Assembly: GCF_013374995.1 (NCBI RefSeq)
Contig: NZ_CP056030.1
Span: 4,806,501 to 4,870,500, forward strand
Direction: 5' to 3'
DNA: 64,000 nucleotides
Origin: Pseudomonas eucalypticola
GTDB taxonomy: Bacteria; Pseudomonadota; Gammaproteobacteria; Pseudomonadales; Pseudomonadaceae
The position numbers and the translations under genes were made by a program. The notes beneath the pieces were generated by a model, which saw only the letters and a program-made list of their open reading frames with translations, had not been told where the DNA came from and did not search any database. This document shows positions 19,289 to 28,547 of the stretch, piece by piece. The first letter of the stretch is position 1. Every line of letters starts with the position of its first letter.

Positions 19289-21121
19289 CTAGACCTGTTG
19301 CAGGTGGCCGTACAGGCGCGCGTAAAGCCCACCCTCGGCGATCAGTTGCTGGTGGTCACCGTCCTCGGCAATGCGCCCGCCGTCGAAGACCAGCACGCGG
19401 TCGGCCTGCTTCACCGCGGAAAGCCGGTGGGCGATGATCAGCGTAGTACGCCCGCCCAGGAAGCGCGCCATGGCCTGGTGCAGGTTGTATTCAGTAGCGG
19501 CATCCAATGCCGAGGTGGCCTCGTCGAGAATGACCACCTGGGGGTTGGCCAGGATCATGCGGGCGATGGCCAGGCGTTGACGCTGGCCGCCGGACAGGCG
19601 CACACCGGAACGGCCGACGATGCTGTCCAGGCCCTGGGGCAACGCGCGGATGGTGGTGTCCAGCTGGGCCGTTTCCAACGCCTGCCAGCAGGCCTCGTCG
19701 CTGCGCTCACGGCCCAGGGTGAGGTTGGCGCGGACGGTGTCGTTGAACAGCGACGGGTGCTGCAGGACCACGGCGACATGCTCGCGCAGCGTGGCCAAGC
19801 CGATCTCCTGCTGGGTACAGCCGCCGAATCGGATCACGCCGCTCTGGGGGGTATACAGGCCGAGCAACAGCTGCACCAGGGTGCTCTTGCCGCCGCCGCT
19901 CGCACCGACAATGGCGACTTTCTCGCCCGGGGCGATGGACAGGTTCAACTGGTCCAGCACTTTGTCTTCGCCGTAGCCGAAACTCAGGTCGCGCACGTCG
20001 ATGCCCACCGTGTCGCGGTTGCGAAACGGGTTGATCCCCCCAGGGTACTGAGGTTCGTCGGCGCGGGCCAGCAGTTCGTTGATGCGCGTCAGGGCGCCAT
20101 CGGCCGCGTAGTAGGCGTACTGCAGGTTGAGCAGTTGCTCCACCGGCCCGATCATGAACCACAGGTAACTGAATACCGCCAGCATCTGGCCGATGGACAG
20201 ATCGGAAAACAGCACGGTGAGCATGGCCACCGCCCGAAAAATGTCGATACCGAACTGGAACAGCAGGCCGCTGGCGCGCCCGGAGGCGTCGCTTTTCCAT
20301 TGCGAGGCCACGGCGTAATCGCGCACCTCACGCGCCCGCTGGCCAAGACGGCCGAGGAAGAAGCCCTGGCGGTTGCCCGCACGCACTTCCTGGATGGCGT
20401 CCAGGGTCTCGGTGAGGGCCTGGGTGAACCGCGCGGTGCTGTCGTTTTCCAGCTTCTTGAGGGACTTGACGCGCTTGCCCAACTGCACGGTGGCGAAAAT
20501 CACCAACGGGTTGAACAGCAGTATCAACAGCGCCAGCTTCCAGTTCATCCACATCAGGATGCCCGCGGTGCCGACCAGCGTGAGCATGGCCACCAGGAAA
20601 CGGCTGAGGGTTTCGCCAACGAATTTGTCGAGGGTGTCCAGGTCGGTGACCAGGTGAGTGGTGACGGTGCCGCCGCCCAGGCTCTCGTATTCACTCAGCG
20701 AGATGCGCTTGAGGCGCTCGATGAGGCGGATACGCAGGCGGTAGACCACATCCTTGGCCAGGCCGGCGAACAGTTTGGCTTGCACCACGTTGAACACCAG
20801 CGCCAGGCAACGCAGGCAAAACGTCACCAGCAGCATCAGGCCGATGTAGCCCGCCGCCTGCTGCCAGGCAGCGGGCAAGGCGTGGTCCATGACCTTCAGG
20901 GCCGTGTCACCATGGCCCAGCAGCACTTCGTCCACCAGCAATGGCAGCAACAGCGGGATCGGCACGCTGCACAGGGTAGCGAGCACGGCCACGCCATTGG
21001 CGATCCACAGGGCTTTGCGATGCCTCAGGGCCAGTTGCCGGATGTGCGCCCAACTGAGCCGGTCAGGGCTGACGGGCTCGGGCCGCAGGGGCAGTTCGGT
21101 CGGCCCGGGCAGTTCAAGCAT
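19289..21121 (-). CDS. ABC transporter, fused permease and ATPase (exporter type)
   Basis: A 610-residue half-transporter of the MsbA/lipid-and-drug exporter type. Six membrane helices occupy the first ~330 residues, followed by an ATPase with Walker A (VGASGGGKSTLV), signature LSGGQRQRLAIARMIL, Walker B (VVILDEATSALD) and the H-loop IIAHRLSAV. It should act as a dimer in the inner membrane. The cargo is not identifiable. Its ATG overlaps the stop of the DsbA-like gene by 8 bp (ATGCTTGA), a coupling arrangement, so both may serve one process. A longer start 63 bases upstream exists but lies in the overlapping gene. Confidence 0.93.
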   Translation of the reverse strand: MLELPGPTELPLRPEPVSPDRLSWAHIRQLALRHRKALWIANGVAVLATLCSVPIPLLLPLLVDEVLLGHGDTALKVMDHALPAAWQQAAGYIGLMLLVTFCLRCLALVFNVVQAKLFAGLAKDVVYRLRIRLIERLKRISLSEYESLGGGTVTTHLVTDLDTLDKFVGETLSRFLVAMLTLVGTAGILMWMNWKLALLILLFNPLVIFATVQLGKRVKSLKKLENDSTARFTQALTETLDAIQEVRAGNRQGFFLGRLGQRAREVRDYAVASQWKSDASGRASGLLFQFGIDIFRAVAMLTVLFSDLSIGQMLAVFSYLWFMIGPVEQLLNLQYAYYAADGALTRINELLARADEPQYPGGINPFRNRDTVGIDVRDLSFGYGEDKVLDQLNLSIAPGEKVAIVGASGGGKSTLVQLLLGLYTPQSGVIRFGGCTQQEIGLATLREHVAVVLQHPSLFNDTVRANLTLGRERSDEACWQALETAQLDTTIRALPQGLDSIVGRSGVRLSGGQRQRLAIARMILANPQVVILDEATSALDAATEYNLHQAMARFLGGRTTLIIAHRLSAVKQADRVLVFDGGRIAEDGDHQQLIAEGGLYARLYGHLQQV

Positions 21122-21749
21122 GGGCGGCCCTTTCCAGCCAGCGGGCAAACAGCGGTGCCAGCTCCTCCAGTGGCTGGTAACCATTGGTCAACAACGCCAT
21201 CTGCCCGCCACGCTGGGCAAGCATGGTGGGAAAACCGGCGATGTTGAGGTCGCGCACCCAGCTGAAATCGTCCGCGGTGGCGCTGAGCAATTCGGCGCTG
21301 TCGAAGGCCGCGGCAAATTCGATGCGCGGAATGCCGGCCGCTTCCGCCAACTCCACCAGCACCGCCACCTGAGTCACGTCGCGCCCCTGGGCGTAGAACG
21401 CGTGCTGGATCAGCTTGGCCATGTCCCAGGCCGCGCCCTCGTCGAGGCTGCGCACCGCCACCACGGCACGGCACGCAGGCTCGGTGTCATAGACGAAGCC
21501 CTCGGGCAGCGCCCCCTCGAACTTGAAGGGCTGGCCGGTGGCGTCATGCACGGCGTGCCAGTGGTGCAGGATGCTGCTGCGCAGGGACGGTTCCAGCGCA
21601 GCCCCGCCCCCGGTGCGCAACCCGCCCATGACCAGGTGCACGCCCACGCCGGCGGCCTTCGCCTGCTGGATCAGTGCCTCGGCCACCGGGGCAAAGCCCC
21701 AGCACCAGGAACACATGGGGTCCATCACGTACAGCAGGCGGGTTTGCAT
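21114..21749 (-). CDS. DsbA family protein (thioredoxin fold)
   Basis: A 211-residue thioredoxin-fold protein with the redox motif CSWC (MDPMCSWCWGF, residues 13-16) and a cis-proline region AGFPTML. This form, without a signal peptide, resembles the FrnE/2-hydroxychromene-2-carboxylate isomerase branch of DsbA-like proteins acting in the cytosol. Its substrate is unknown. It ends inside the start of the ABC transporter gene and begins 4 bp before the end of trhO on the same strand, so trhO, this gene and the ABC gene form a tight minus-strand operon. Confidence 0.85.
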   Translation of the reverse strand: MQTRLLYVMDPMCSWCWGFAPVAEALIQQAKAAGVGVHLVMGGLRTGGGAALEPSLRSSILHHWHAVHDATGQPFKFEGALPEGFVYDTEPACRAVVAVRSLDEGAAWDMAKLIQHAFYAQGRDVTQVAVLVELAEAAGIPRIEFAAAFDSAELLSATADDFSWVRDLNIAGFPTMLAQRGGQMALLTNGYQPLEELAPLFARWLERAAHA

Positions 21750-21753
21750 GGCG

Positions 21754-22692
21754 TCAGTCCTGGGCGGCTTTGCGGTAATTATGGCCTATCGGATGAGGAA
21801 GATTGCGCGCCTTTGCCAATTCAATCTGTTTCTGGCGGTCGATGGCGCTCTTGCGGGTTTTCTCGCTGAGGCTGTCCCAGCAATGGGGGCAACTGATACC
21901 CGGCGAATAGTGCTCGCTGGCACGGTCCTCGGCACTGATGGGGGTGCGGCAGGCATGGCACTGGTCGTAGTCGCCCTCGGTCAGGTCGTGGCGCACGGTG
22001 ACGCGGTTGTCGAACACGAAGCAGTCACCCTGCCACTTGGTTTCTTCCTGGGGCACCTCTTCCAGGTACTTGAGGATGCCGCCCTTGAGGTGGAACACCT
22101 CGCCGAAACCCTCGCCCAGCATGTAGCTGGAAGCCTTCTCGCACCGAATACCGCCGGTGCAGAACATCGCGACCTTCTTGTGCACGGCCGGGTCGAAGTT
22201 GGCCTTGATGTAATCCGGAAACTCGCGGAACGAGGTGGTCTTGGGATCAATGGCGCCTTCGAAGGTACCAATGGCCACTTCATAGTCGTTGCGGGTGTCG
22301 ATCAGCAGCACTTCGGGGTCGCTGATCAGGGCATTCCAGTCCTTGGGCTCCACGTAGGTACCAACGCTGCGGTTGGGGTCCACGCCGGGCACGCCCAGGG
22401 TCACGATTTCCTTCTTGAGCTTGACCTTGGTGCGGTAGAACGGCTGCTCGTCGCAGTACGATTCCTTGTGGTCGATGTCCACCAGGCGCGGGTCGTTGCG
22501 CAGCCAGGCCAACAGGCCGTCGATGCCTTCGCGGGTGCCGGACACGGTACCGTTGATGCCTTCCTCGGCGATCAGCAGGGTGCCTTTGATGCCGTTGTCG
22601 ACCATGGCATTGAGCAGGGGCTCGCGCAGGTCAACGTAATCTTCCAGGGTGACGAACTTGTACAGTGCCGCCACGACAATGGCTTGTGTCAT
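21754..22692 (-). CDS. trhO: tRNA uridine(34) hydroxylase, rhodanese-like
   Basis: A 312-residue TrhO (YceA, UPF0176) protein. It makes 5-hydroxyuridine at the wobble position of certain tRNAs. N-terminal [20 protein letters not shown] forms the acylphosphatase-like domain; the rhodanese domain carries the active-site Cys178 in [14 protein letters not shown]. The C-terminus has two CxxC pairs (CHACRTP and CPHC), probably a metal knuckle. The ATG at 22692 is chosen for its GGAG 8-11 bases upstream; the open frame extends 96 bases further but through a REP-like hairpin. Confidence 0.95.
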   Translation of the reverse strand: MTQAIVVAALYKFVTLEDYVDLREPLLNAMVDNGIKGTLLIAEEGINGTVSGTREGIDGLLAWLRNDPRLVDIDHKESYCDEQPFYRTKVKLKKEIVTLGVPGVDPNRSVGTYVEPKDWNALISDPEVLLIDTRNDYEVAIGTFEGAIDPKTTSFREFPDYIKANFDPAVHKKVAMFCTGGIRCEKASSYMLGEGFGEVFHLKGGILKYLEEVPQEETKWQGDCFVFDNRVTVRHDLTEGDYDQCHACRTPISAEDRASEHYSPGISCPHCWDSLSEKTRKSAIDRQKQIELAKARNLPHPIGHNYRKAAQD

Positions 22693-22761
22693 GGGTAAAA
22701 ACTCCAGGTGGTCATCCTCGCAAAGGAAGGACCGGGTCGAAAAACAGGTGAGTTGAAACGA

Positions 22762-22816
22762 CTGTAGGAGCGCCCCACCCTCCCCCACGAATGGGGGGGG
22801 CGGAGTGCTCCTACAG
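22762..22816. repeat. REP-like palindrome between bolA and trhO
   Basis: Arms CTGTAGGAGC and GCTCCTACAG pair perfectly and enclose a C-rich/G-rich inner stem around 22771-22806. The CTGTAGGAGC end is the common extragenic repeat motif of P. putida-type genomes. It differs from both RAYT-linked repeat families in this window. It lies downstream of bolA and may end its transcript. Confidence 0.8.
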
Positions 22817-22872
22817 GGGAACCTAAGGCCGCGATTCTATCAAAAAAGCGGCTTGGGCAGTATTGCTCTGGA

Positions 22873-23166
22873 TCAATGCCCGCCCGCGCAGGTCGGCGAT
22901 GCCGGCGCTGCGCCGACGGCCGCCCATTCCTCGGGGGTGTAGGTGTGCTGGGCCAGGGCATGGAATTGCCCCATCAGCTCACCCAGGGTGGCATAGACCA
23001 TCTGCTGGCGCTTCACGCGGCTCAGGCCCACGAATTGCTCGCACACCAGCACCACCTTGTAATGGGTTTCCTGGCCGCGGCTGTGCATGTGGCTTTCGTC
23101 GAGCACCTGCACATGGACCGGGCTCAGGGCGCCGAGCGCCTGCTCAATGCGTTGCTGCATGGACAT
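22873..23166 (-). CDS. bolA: BolA family protein
   Basis: A 97-residue BolA-like protein. LDESHMHSRGQETHYKVVLV and the helix-turn LSRVKRQQMVYATLGELM match the BolA fold; family members bind monothiol glutaredoxins and iron-sulfur clusters or act as regulators of morphology and biofilm. The invariant C-terminal His in FHALAQHTYTPEEW is present. It follows the DUF2059 gene by 12 bp and precedes trhO on the same strand, separated by the palindrome at 22762. Whether it is BolA or the IbaG type cannot be decided by eye, but length and HSRG favour BolA. Confidence 0.92.
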   Translation of the reverse strand: MSMQQRIEQALGALSPVHVQVLDESHMHSRGQETHYKVVLVCEQFVGLSRVKRQQMVYATLGELMGQFHALAQHTYTPEEWAAVGAAPASPTCAGGH

Positions 23167-23178
23167 GGCTGGCCCCGC

Positions 23179-23712
23179 TTACGGCTTCTTGGCCGGTGCG
23201 GCGGCCGGGGCCGCGGCTTTTGGCGGCGCCAGCTCGTTGGTCATGTCAGACAGCAGCTTGTTGACCACCGGCACGGCGCTCTCCAGCTTCTGCTGGGTGA
23301 TCTGGGCCGACTGCTGGGTCACCGCAGGCATCTTCTCCAGCACTTTCTTGCCCAGTGGCGACTGGTAGAACTTGACCAGGTCCTTGAGCTCCTGCTCGGT
23401 GAAGGTGTCGGTGTACAGCTTGACCATGTCAGGCTTGAGCTTCGGCCAGCCAATGGCCTGGTCCAGCGCGGCATTCGCCTTGGCCTGGTAGGTTTCCAGC
23501 ACGGCGCGCTTGGCTTCCGGTGCCTTGGTCTGCTCGAAACGCTGGGCAAACATCTGCTGCACCTGCATGTAGACCGGGGTGCCGAGCTTGTCGGCGTGCG
23601 CCATCATCAGGAACGATTCAGCACTGGCGTTGTGGCTGGCGGTGTCGGCGAAGACCTGGCCGCTGGCGCAGACCAGAGCAACCGCGGTACAGATGGCACG
23701 AAGACGGGTCAT
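23179..23712 (-). CDS. DUF2059 domain-containing secreted protein
   Basis: A 177-residue protein with an N-terminal signal peptide (RAICTAVALVCASGQVFA then cleavage). The mature part carries the DUF2059 motif YTDTFTEQELKDLVKFYQSP followed by GKKVLEKMP. The C-terminus is a low-complexity Ala/Pro/Lys tail. The domain's function is unknown; the protein is probably periplasmic. The ATG has AAGGAA upstream. It lies 12 bp upstream of bolA and may be co-transcribed with it. Confidence 0.9.
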   Translation of the reverse strand: MTRLRAICTAVALVCASGQVFADTASHNASAESFLMMAHADKLGTPVYMQVQQMFAQRFEQTKAPEAKRAVLETYQAKANAALDQAIGWPKLKPDMVKLYTDTFTEQELKDLVKFYQSPLGKKVLEKMPAVTQQSAQITQQKLESAVPVVNKLLSDMTNELAPPKAAAPAAAPAKKP

Positions 23713-23883
23713 CGAGTTTCCTTAAGTTAGCAGGCGAGGTAATACCCCGGAATCAAACATTCTGCGCCCAAGCGAGCCGTTCACTCAACCCCGGCACAGG
23801 CCCCGGCACATGAAACCTGATGGAACCGCAACGCCGATCCACAGCCTAAACTGCGAATTCAGCCCGTTCAGGAGGACCATCGC

Positions 23884-25278
<1,395 letters not shown>

Positions 25279-25345
25279 CCGGCGGTAGACACCGTGCCGC
25301 TCGGAACTCGATAAGATGAAATACCATCAACTTGGGGGACTTTCC

Positions 25346-25531
25346 ATGTATGGCAAGCGCGCACAAGACCCGGCCGACACCGTGCACTACCGCAGTGACC
25401 GGGTGATCATGGTCAATGGTGAATTTTTCTTCACCACCCGTGAAAACACCCAGGAAGGCCCCTACCCTTCCAAGGAAATCGCCGCCCGGGAAACCGAGGC
25501 CTACATCGCCCGCATGCAAGGCCGCGCTTGA
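25346..25531 (+). CDS. Small DUF6316-type protein
   Basis: A 61-residue protein beginning MYGKRAQDPADTVHYRSDRV, with a central GEFFFTTRENTQEGPYPS. This pattern is that of small conserved Pseudomonas proteins of unknown function (DUF6316). The ATG at 25346 follows a strong GGGGGA; an in-frame start 30 bases earlier lacks one. It lies 67 bp downstream of fumC and ends before a perfect inverted repeat at 25551. Confidence 0.8.
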   Translation: MYGKRAQDPADTVHYRSDRVIMVNGEFFFTTRENTQEGPYPSKEIAARETEAYIARMQGRA

Positions 25532-25550
25532 CGCGACGCCTCGATCCCTA

Positions 25551-25635
25551 TGGGACCGGGCGCAGCTCGGGAACCGGCCGCCGCGCCCTGTCAGCCACTG
25601 CCCGGTGGTCTTTTCCCGAGCTGCGCCCGGTCCCA
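25551..25635. repeat. Perfect 22-bp inverted repeat (REP pair) between convergent genes
   Basis: The arms 25551-25572 (TGGGACCGGGCGCAGCTCGG...) and 25614-25635 are exact reverse complements over 22 bp, with a 41-bp loop. The arm core matches the unit of the array at 41395-41935 (family 2). It stands between the DUF6316 gene and the convergent thiolase gene, so it could act as a bidirectional terminator or transcript stabiliser. Confidence 0.9.
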
Positions 25636-25643
25636 CAGGGTCG

Positions 25644-26825
25644 TCAGAACGCCTCGAACAGGCCCGCCGCGCCCATGCCGCCGCCCACGCACATGGTCAC
25701 CACCCCATAGCGCAGTTGCTGGCGCTGTAACTCGCGCACGATATGCCCCACTTGCCGTGAACCCGTCATGCCGAACGGGTGGCCGATGGCGATCGAACCG
25801 CCGTTGACGTTGTACTTGGCGTTGTCGATTTCCAGACGGTCGCGGCAATACAGGCACTGGGAGGCGAAGGCTTCGTTGAGTTCCCACAGGTCCACGTCCT
25901 GCAGGCTCACGCCAGCGGCGTTGAGCAGCTTCGGCACGGCGAACACGGGGCCGATGCCCATTTCATCCGGTTCACAGCCGGCCACGGTGAACCCGCGGAA
26001 TACTGCCCGCGGCTGGAGACCCAGCGCCTGCGCCCGCTCCAGGCTCATCACCAGGGTCATTGAGGCGCCATCGGACAACTGCGATGCGTTGCCTGCCGTT
26101 ACCGAACCGTCCTCGCTGAACGCCGGTTTCAGGCTCGCCAGGCTTTGCAGCGTGGTATCAGGGCGGTTGCAGTCATCCCGGTCCACCACCCCGTCCAGCC
26201 ATTTCTGCTCGCCGCTGGCCTTGTCTTCCACCAGGTAGCGGGTGTTCATGGCCACGATTTCATCATCGAAACGGCCATCGGCCTGGGCCTGGGCCGTGCG
26301 CTGCTGGCTTTGCAGGGCGTATTGGTCCTGGGCCTCGCGGCTGACCTGGTAACGCTTGGCCACCACTTCGGCCGTCAGGCCCATGGGCATGTAGATGCCC
26401 GGCGAGCTTTCCTGCAGGGTGGGGTTGAGCAAGTGCTCCTGGTTGACGCTGCGCAGGGTCAGGCTGATGGACTCCACGCCGCCGGCGACAATCACATCGC
26501 TGAACCCCGAGGCGATCTGGTTGGCGGCAATGGCAATGGCCTGAAGGCCCGAAGAGCAGAACCGGTTGAGGGTCATGCCCGCGGTGCCGGTGCCCAGCTT
26601 CGACAGCACCGCTACGTTGCGGCCGATGTTGAACCCCTGGGCGCCTTCGTTGGAAGCCGCGCCAACGATGCAGTCCTCGACGCTGGCCGGGTCGATGCCG
26701 TTGCGGGCCAGCAGGGCGTTCACGCAATGGGCCGCCATGTCATCGGGGCGGGTCTGGTTGAACTTGCCACGGAAAGACTTGGCCAGGCCGGTCCTGACAC
26801 TGTCGACGATCACCACTTCACGCAT
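25644..26825 (-). CDS. Thiolase (acetyl-CoA C-acyltransferase)
   Basis: A 393-residue thiolase. The acyl-carrying Cys is in NRFCSSGLQAIA; the C-terminal GHPFGMTGSRQVG and the second Cys in TMCVGGGMGAAG complete the active site. The N-terminus EVVIVDSVRTGLAKSFRGKF fits degradative thiolases, so it likely cleaves 3-ketoacyl-CoA in beta-oxidation, although biosynthetic direction is possible. The ATG at 26825 has a perfect AGGAGG. It stands alone, without a fadB-like partner, so the particular acyl-CoA pathway is unknown. Confidence 0.92.
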   Translation of the reverse strand: MREVVIVDSVRTGLAKSFRGKFNQTRPDDMAAHCVNALLARNGIDPASVEDCIVGAASNEGAQGFNIGRNVAVLSKLGTGTAGMTLNRFCSSGLQAIAIAANQIASGFSDVIVAGGVESISLTLRSVNQEHLLNPTLQESSPGIYMPMGLTAEVVAKRYQVSREAQDQYALQSQQRTAQAQADGRFDDEIVAMNTRYLVEDKASGEQKWLDGVVDRDDCNRPDTTLQSLASLKPAFSEDGSVTAGNASQLSDGASMTLVMSLERAQALGLQPRAVFRGFTVAGCEPDEMGIGPVFAVPKLLNAAGVSLQDVDLWELNEAFASQCLYCRDRLEIDNAKYNVNGGSIAIGHPFGMTGSRQVGHIVRELQRQQLRYGVVTMCVGGGMGAAGLFEAF

Positions 26826-26975
26826 GGGGCACCTCCTTCGGCGTTGAGCTGCTAGCTGAAAGCGAAGGCAACAACGCGCTGCCTTTGGCTCGTAGCCAGT
26901 AGTTTGTAGCGTGCCGCTTGCCCCCAAGCCACCATCATTGAAGCGCTTGATGCAACACCATGACAGATCAGGCGC

Positions 26976-28463
26976 TCACTTGTCCTTTTTGAAGGCTTTC
27001 TCCAGCGCCTCGTTGATGGTGCGCAGCACCTTCACCCGGGCCCAGCGCTTGTCGTTGGCTTCAATCAGGGTCCAAGGGGCGACCTCGGTACTGGTGCGGT
27101 CCACCATGTCTTCCACCGCTTCACGGTACTGCTCCCACTTATCGCGGTTGCGCCAGTCGTCATCGGTGATCTTGAACCGCTTGAAGGGCACTTTTTCCCG
27201 CGCTTCGAAGCGTTCCAGCTGGGTGTCCTTGTCAATCGCCAGCCAGAACTTGACCACCACCACGCCAGCATTGGCCAACTGCTCTTCGAAGTCGTTGATT
27301 TCGCCATAGGCACGCATCCAGTCACTGGTGCTGCACAGGCCTTCCACCCGCTCCACCAACACCCGGCCATACCAGGAGCGGTCAAAGATGGTGAACTTGC
27401 CACGCGCCGGAATCTGCCGCCAGAAGCGCCACAGGTACGGCTGCGCCAGTTCATCCTGGGTCGGCGCGGCGATGGGCACGATGTTGTACTGGCGCGGGTC
27501 CAGCGCTGCGGCGACCCGGCGAATGGCACCGCCCTTGCCCGCCGCATCGTTACCTTCGAACGCCGCCACCAGGGCATGGCGGCGCATGTGCTTATGGCGT
27601 AGCAGCCCGGCCAACCGCGCCTGTTCGGCCACCAGCTGGTCGTTGTAGTCGTCCTTGTCCAGCTGCTGGCTCAGGTCCAGGCTGTCGAGCAAGCCCTTGC
27701 CATCCAGGCTGTGCCCCAAGGGGGCGACGCTCTGGTGCAGGGGTTCGGTGGGGGCCTTGAGGGCTGCCTGCAAGCCTTCCAGCAGCAGTTTGCCCACTGT
27801 GAGGCTGCGGTAGTGGGGGTCGACGCCTTCGATCACATGCCACGGCGCGTAGTCACGGCTGGTGCGGCGCAGCACGCGCTCGCCGAAGCGCACGAAACGG
27901 TCATAGGTCTCCGATTGCTGCCAGTCCAGCGGGCTGATGCGCCAGCTGTGCAGAGGGTCGTCCTGCAGGGCCTTGAGCCGCGCTTTCATCTGTTTCTTGG
28001 ACAGGTGGAACCAGAACTTGAAGATCAGCGCGCCCTCGTCGCACAGCATCTGCTCCAGGCGCTCGGCACCGTTGATGGCCTGGTCCAGCTGCGCGTTCTT
28101 GAACTCGCGGTGCACACGCCCCTGGATCATCTGGCTGTACCAATTGCCGAAGAACACGCCGATCTTGCCCTTAGCCGGCAATTGCCGCCAGTAACGCCAG
28201 GCAGCGGGCCGTGCCAGTTCTTCGTCGGTCTGCTGGTCGAAAGAGCGCACTTCGATCAGGCGCGGGTCCATCCATTCGTTGAGCAGCTTGACGGTCTCGC
28301 CCTTGCCCGCGCCCTCGATGCCGTTGATCAGAATGATGACCGGAAAGCGCGCCTGGGCCTTGAGTTCATTCTGGGCCTCCAGCAACGCTTCGCGCAGCGC
28401 CGGCACTTCGGCGTCGTAGGTCTCCTTGTCGATGGCGTGGCCTATTTCGGCAGACTCGAACAT
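26976..28463 (-). CDS. pap: Polyphosphate:AMP phosphotransferase (two-domain PPK2)
   Basis: A 495-residue protein made of two tandem PPK2 domains, the class II arrangement that phosphorylates AMP to ADP with polyphosphate. Domain 1 has the Walker-like GIEGAGKGETVKLLNEW (from residue 48); domain 2 has GNDAAGKGGAIRRV. Lid and substrate motifs follow in each (WRYWRQLPAKGKIGVF and WRFWRQIPARGKFTIFDRSW). In characterised class II proteins the second domain carries the activity; here DRSWYGR is intact in it and replaced by GNWYSQ in domain 1. The ATG has AAGGAG upstream. Divergent from mnmC across 84 bp. Confidence 0.95.
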   Translation of the reverse strand: MFESAEIGHAIDKETYDAEVPALREALLEAQNELKAQARFPVIILINGIEGAGKGETVKLLNEWMDPRLIEVRSFDQQTDEELARPAAWRYWRQLPAKGKIGVFFGNWYSQMIQGRVHREFKNAQLDQAINGAERLEQMLCDEGALIFKFWFHLSKKQMKARLKALQDDPLHSWRISPLDWQQSETYDRFVRFGERVLRRTSRDYAPWHVIEGVDPHYRSLTVGKLLLEGLQAALKAPTEPLHQSVAPLGHSLDGKGLLDSLDLSQQLDKDDYNDQLVAEQARLAGLLRHKHMRRHALVAAFEGNDAAGKGGAIRRVAAALDPRQYNIVPIAAPTQDELAQPYLWRFWRQIPARGKFTIFDRSWYGRVLVERVEGLCSTSDWMRAYGEINDFEEQLANAGVVVVKFWLAIDKDTQLERFEAREKVPFKRFKITDDDWRNRDKWEQYREAVEDMVDRTSTEVAPWTLIEANDKRWARVKVLRTINEALEKAFKKDK

Positions 28464-28547
28464 GGGCAGTACTCCTTGACCAATAAGGTCTAGAGCCTAG
28501 CGCATCAGCCTCGCTATCATGAACCCTTGTCTGTCATCGAGCTGAAC

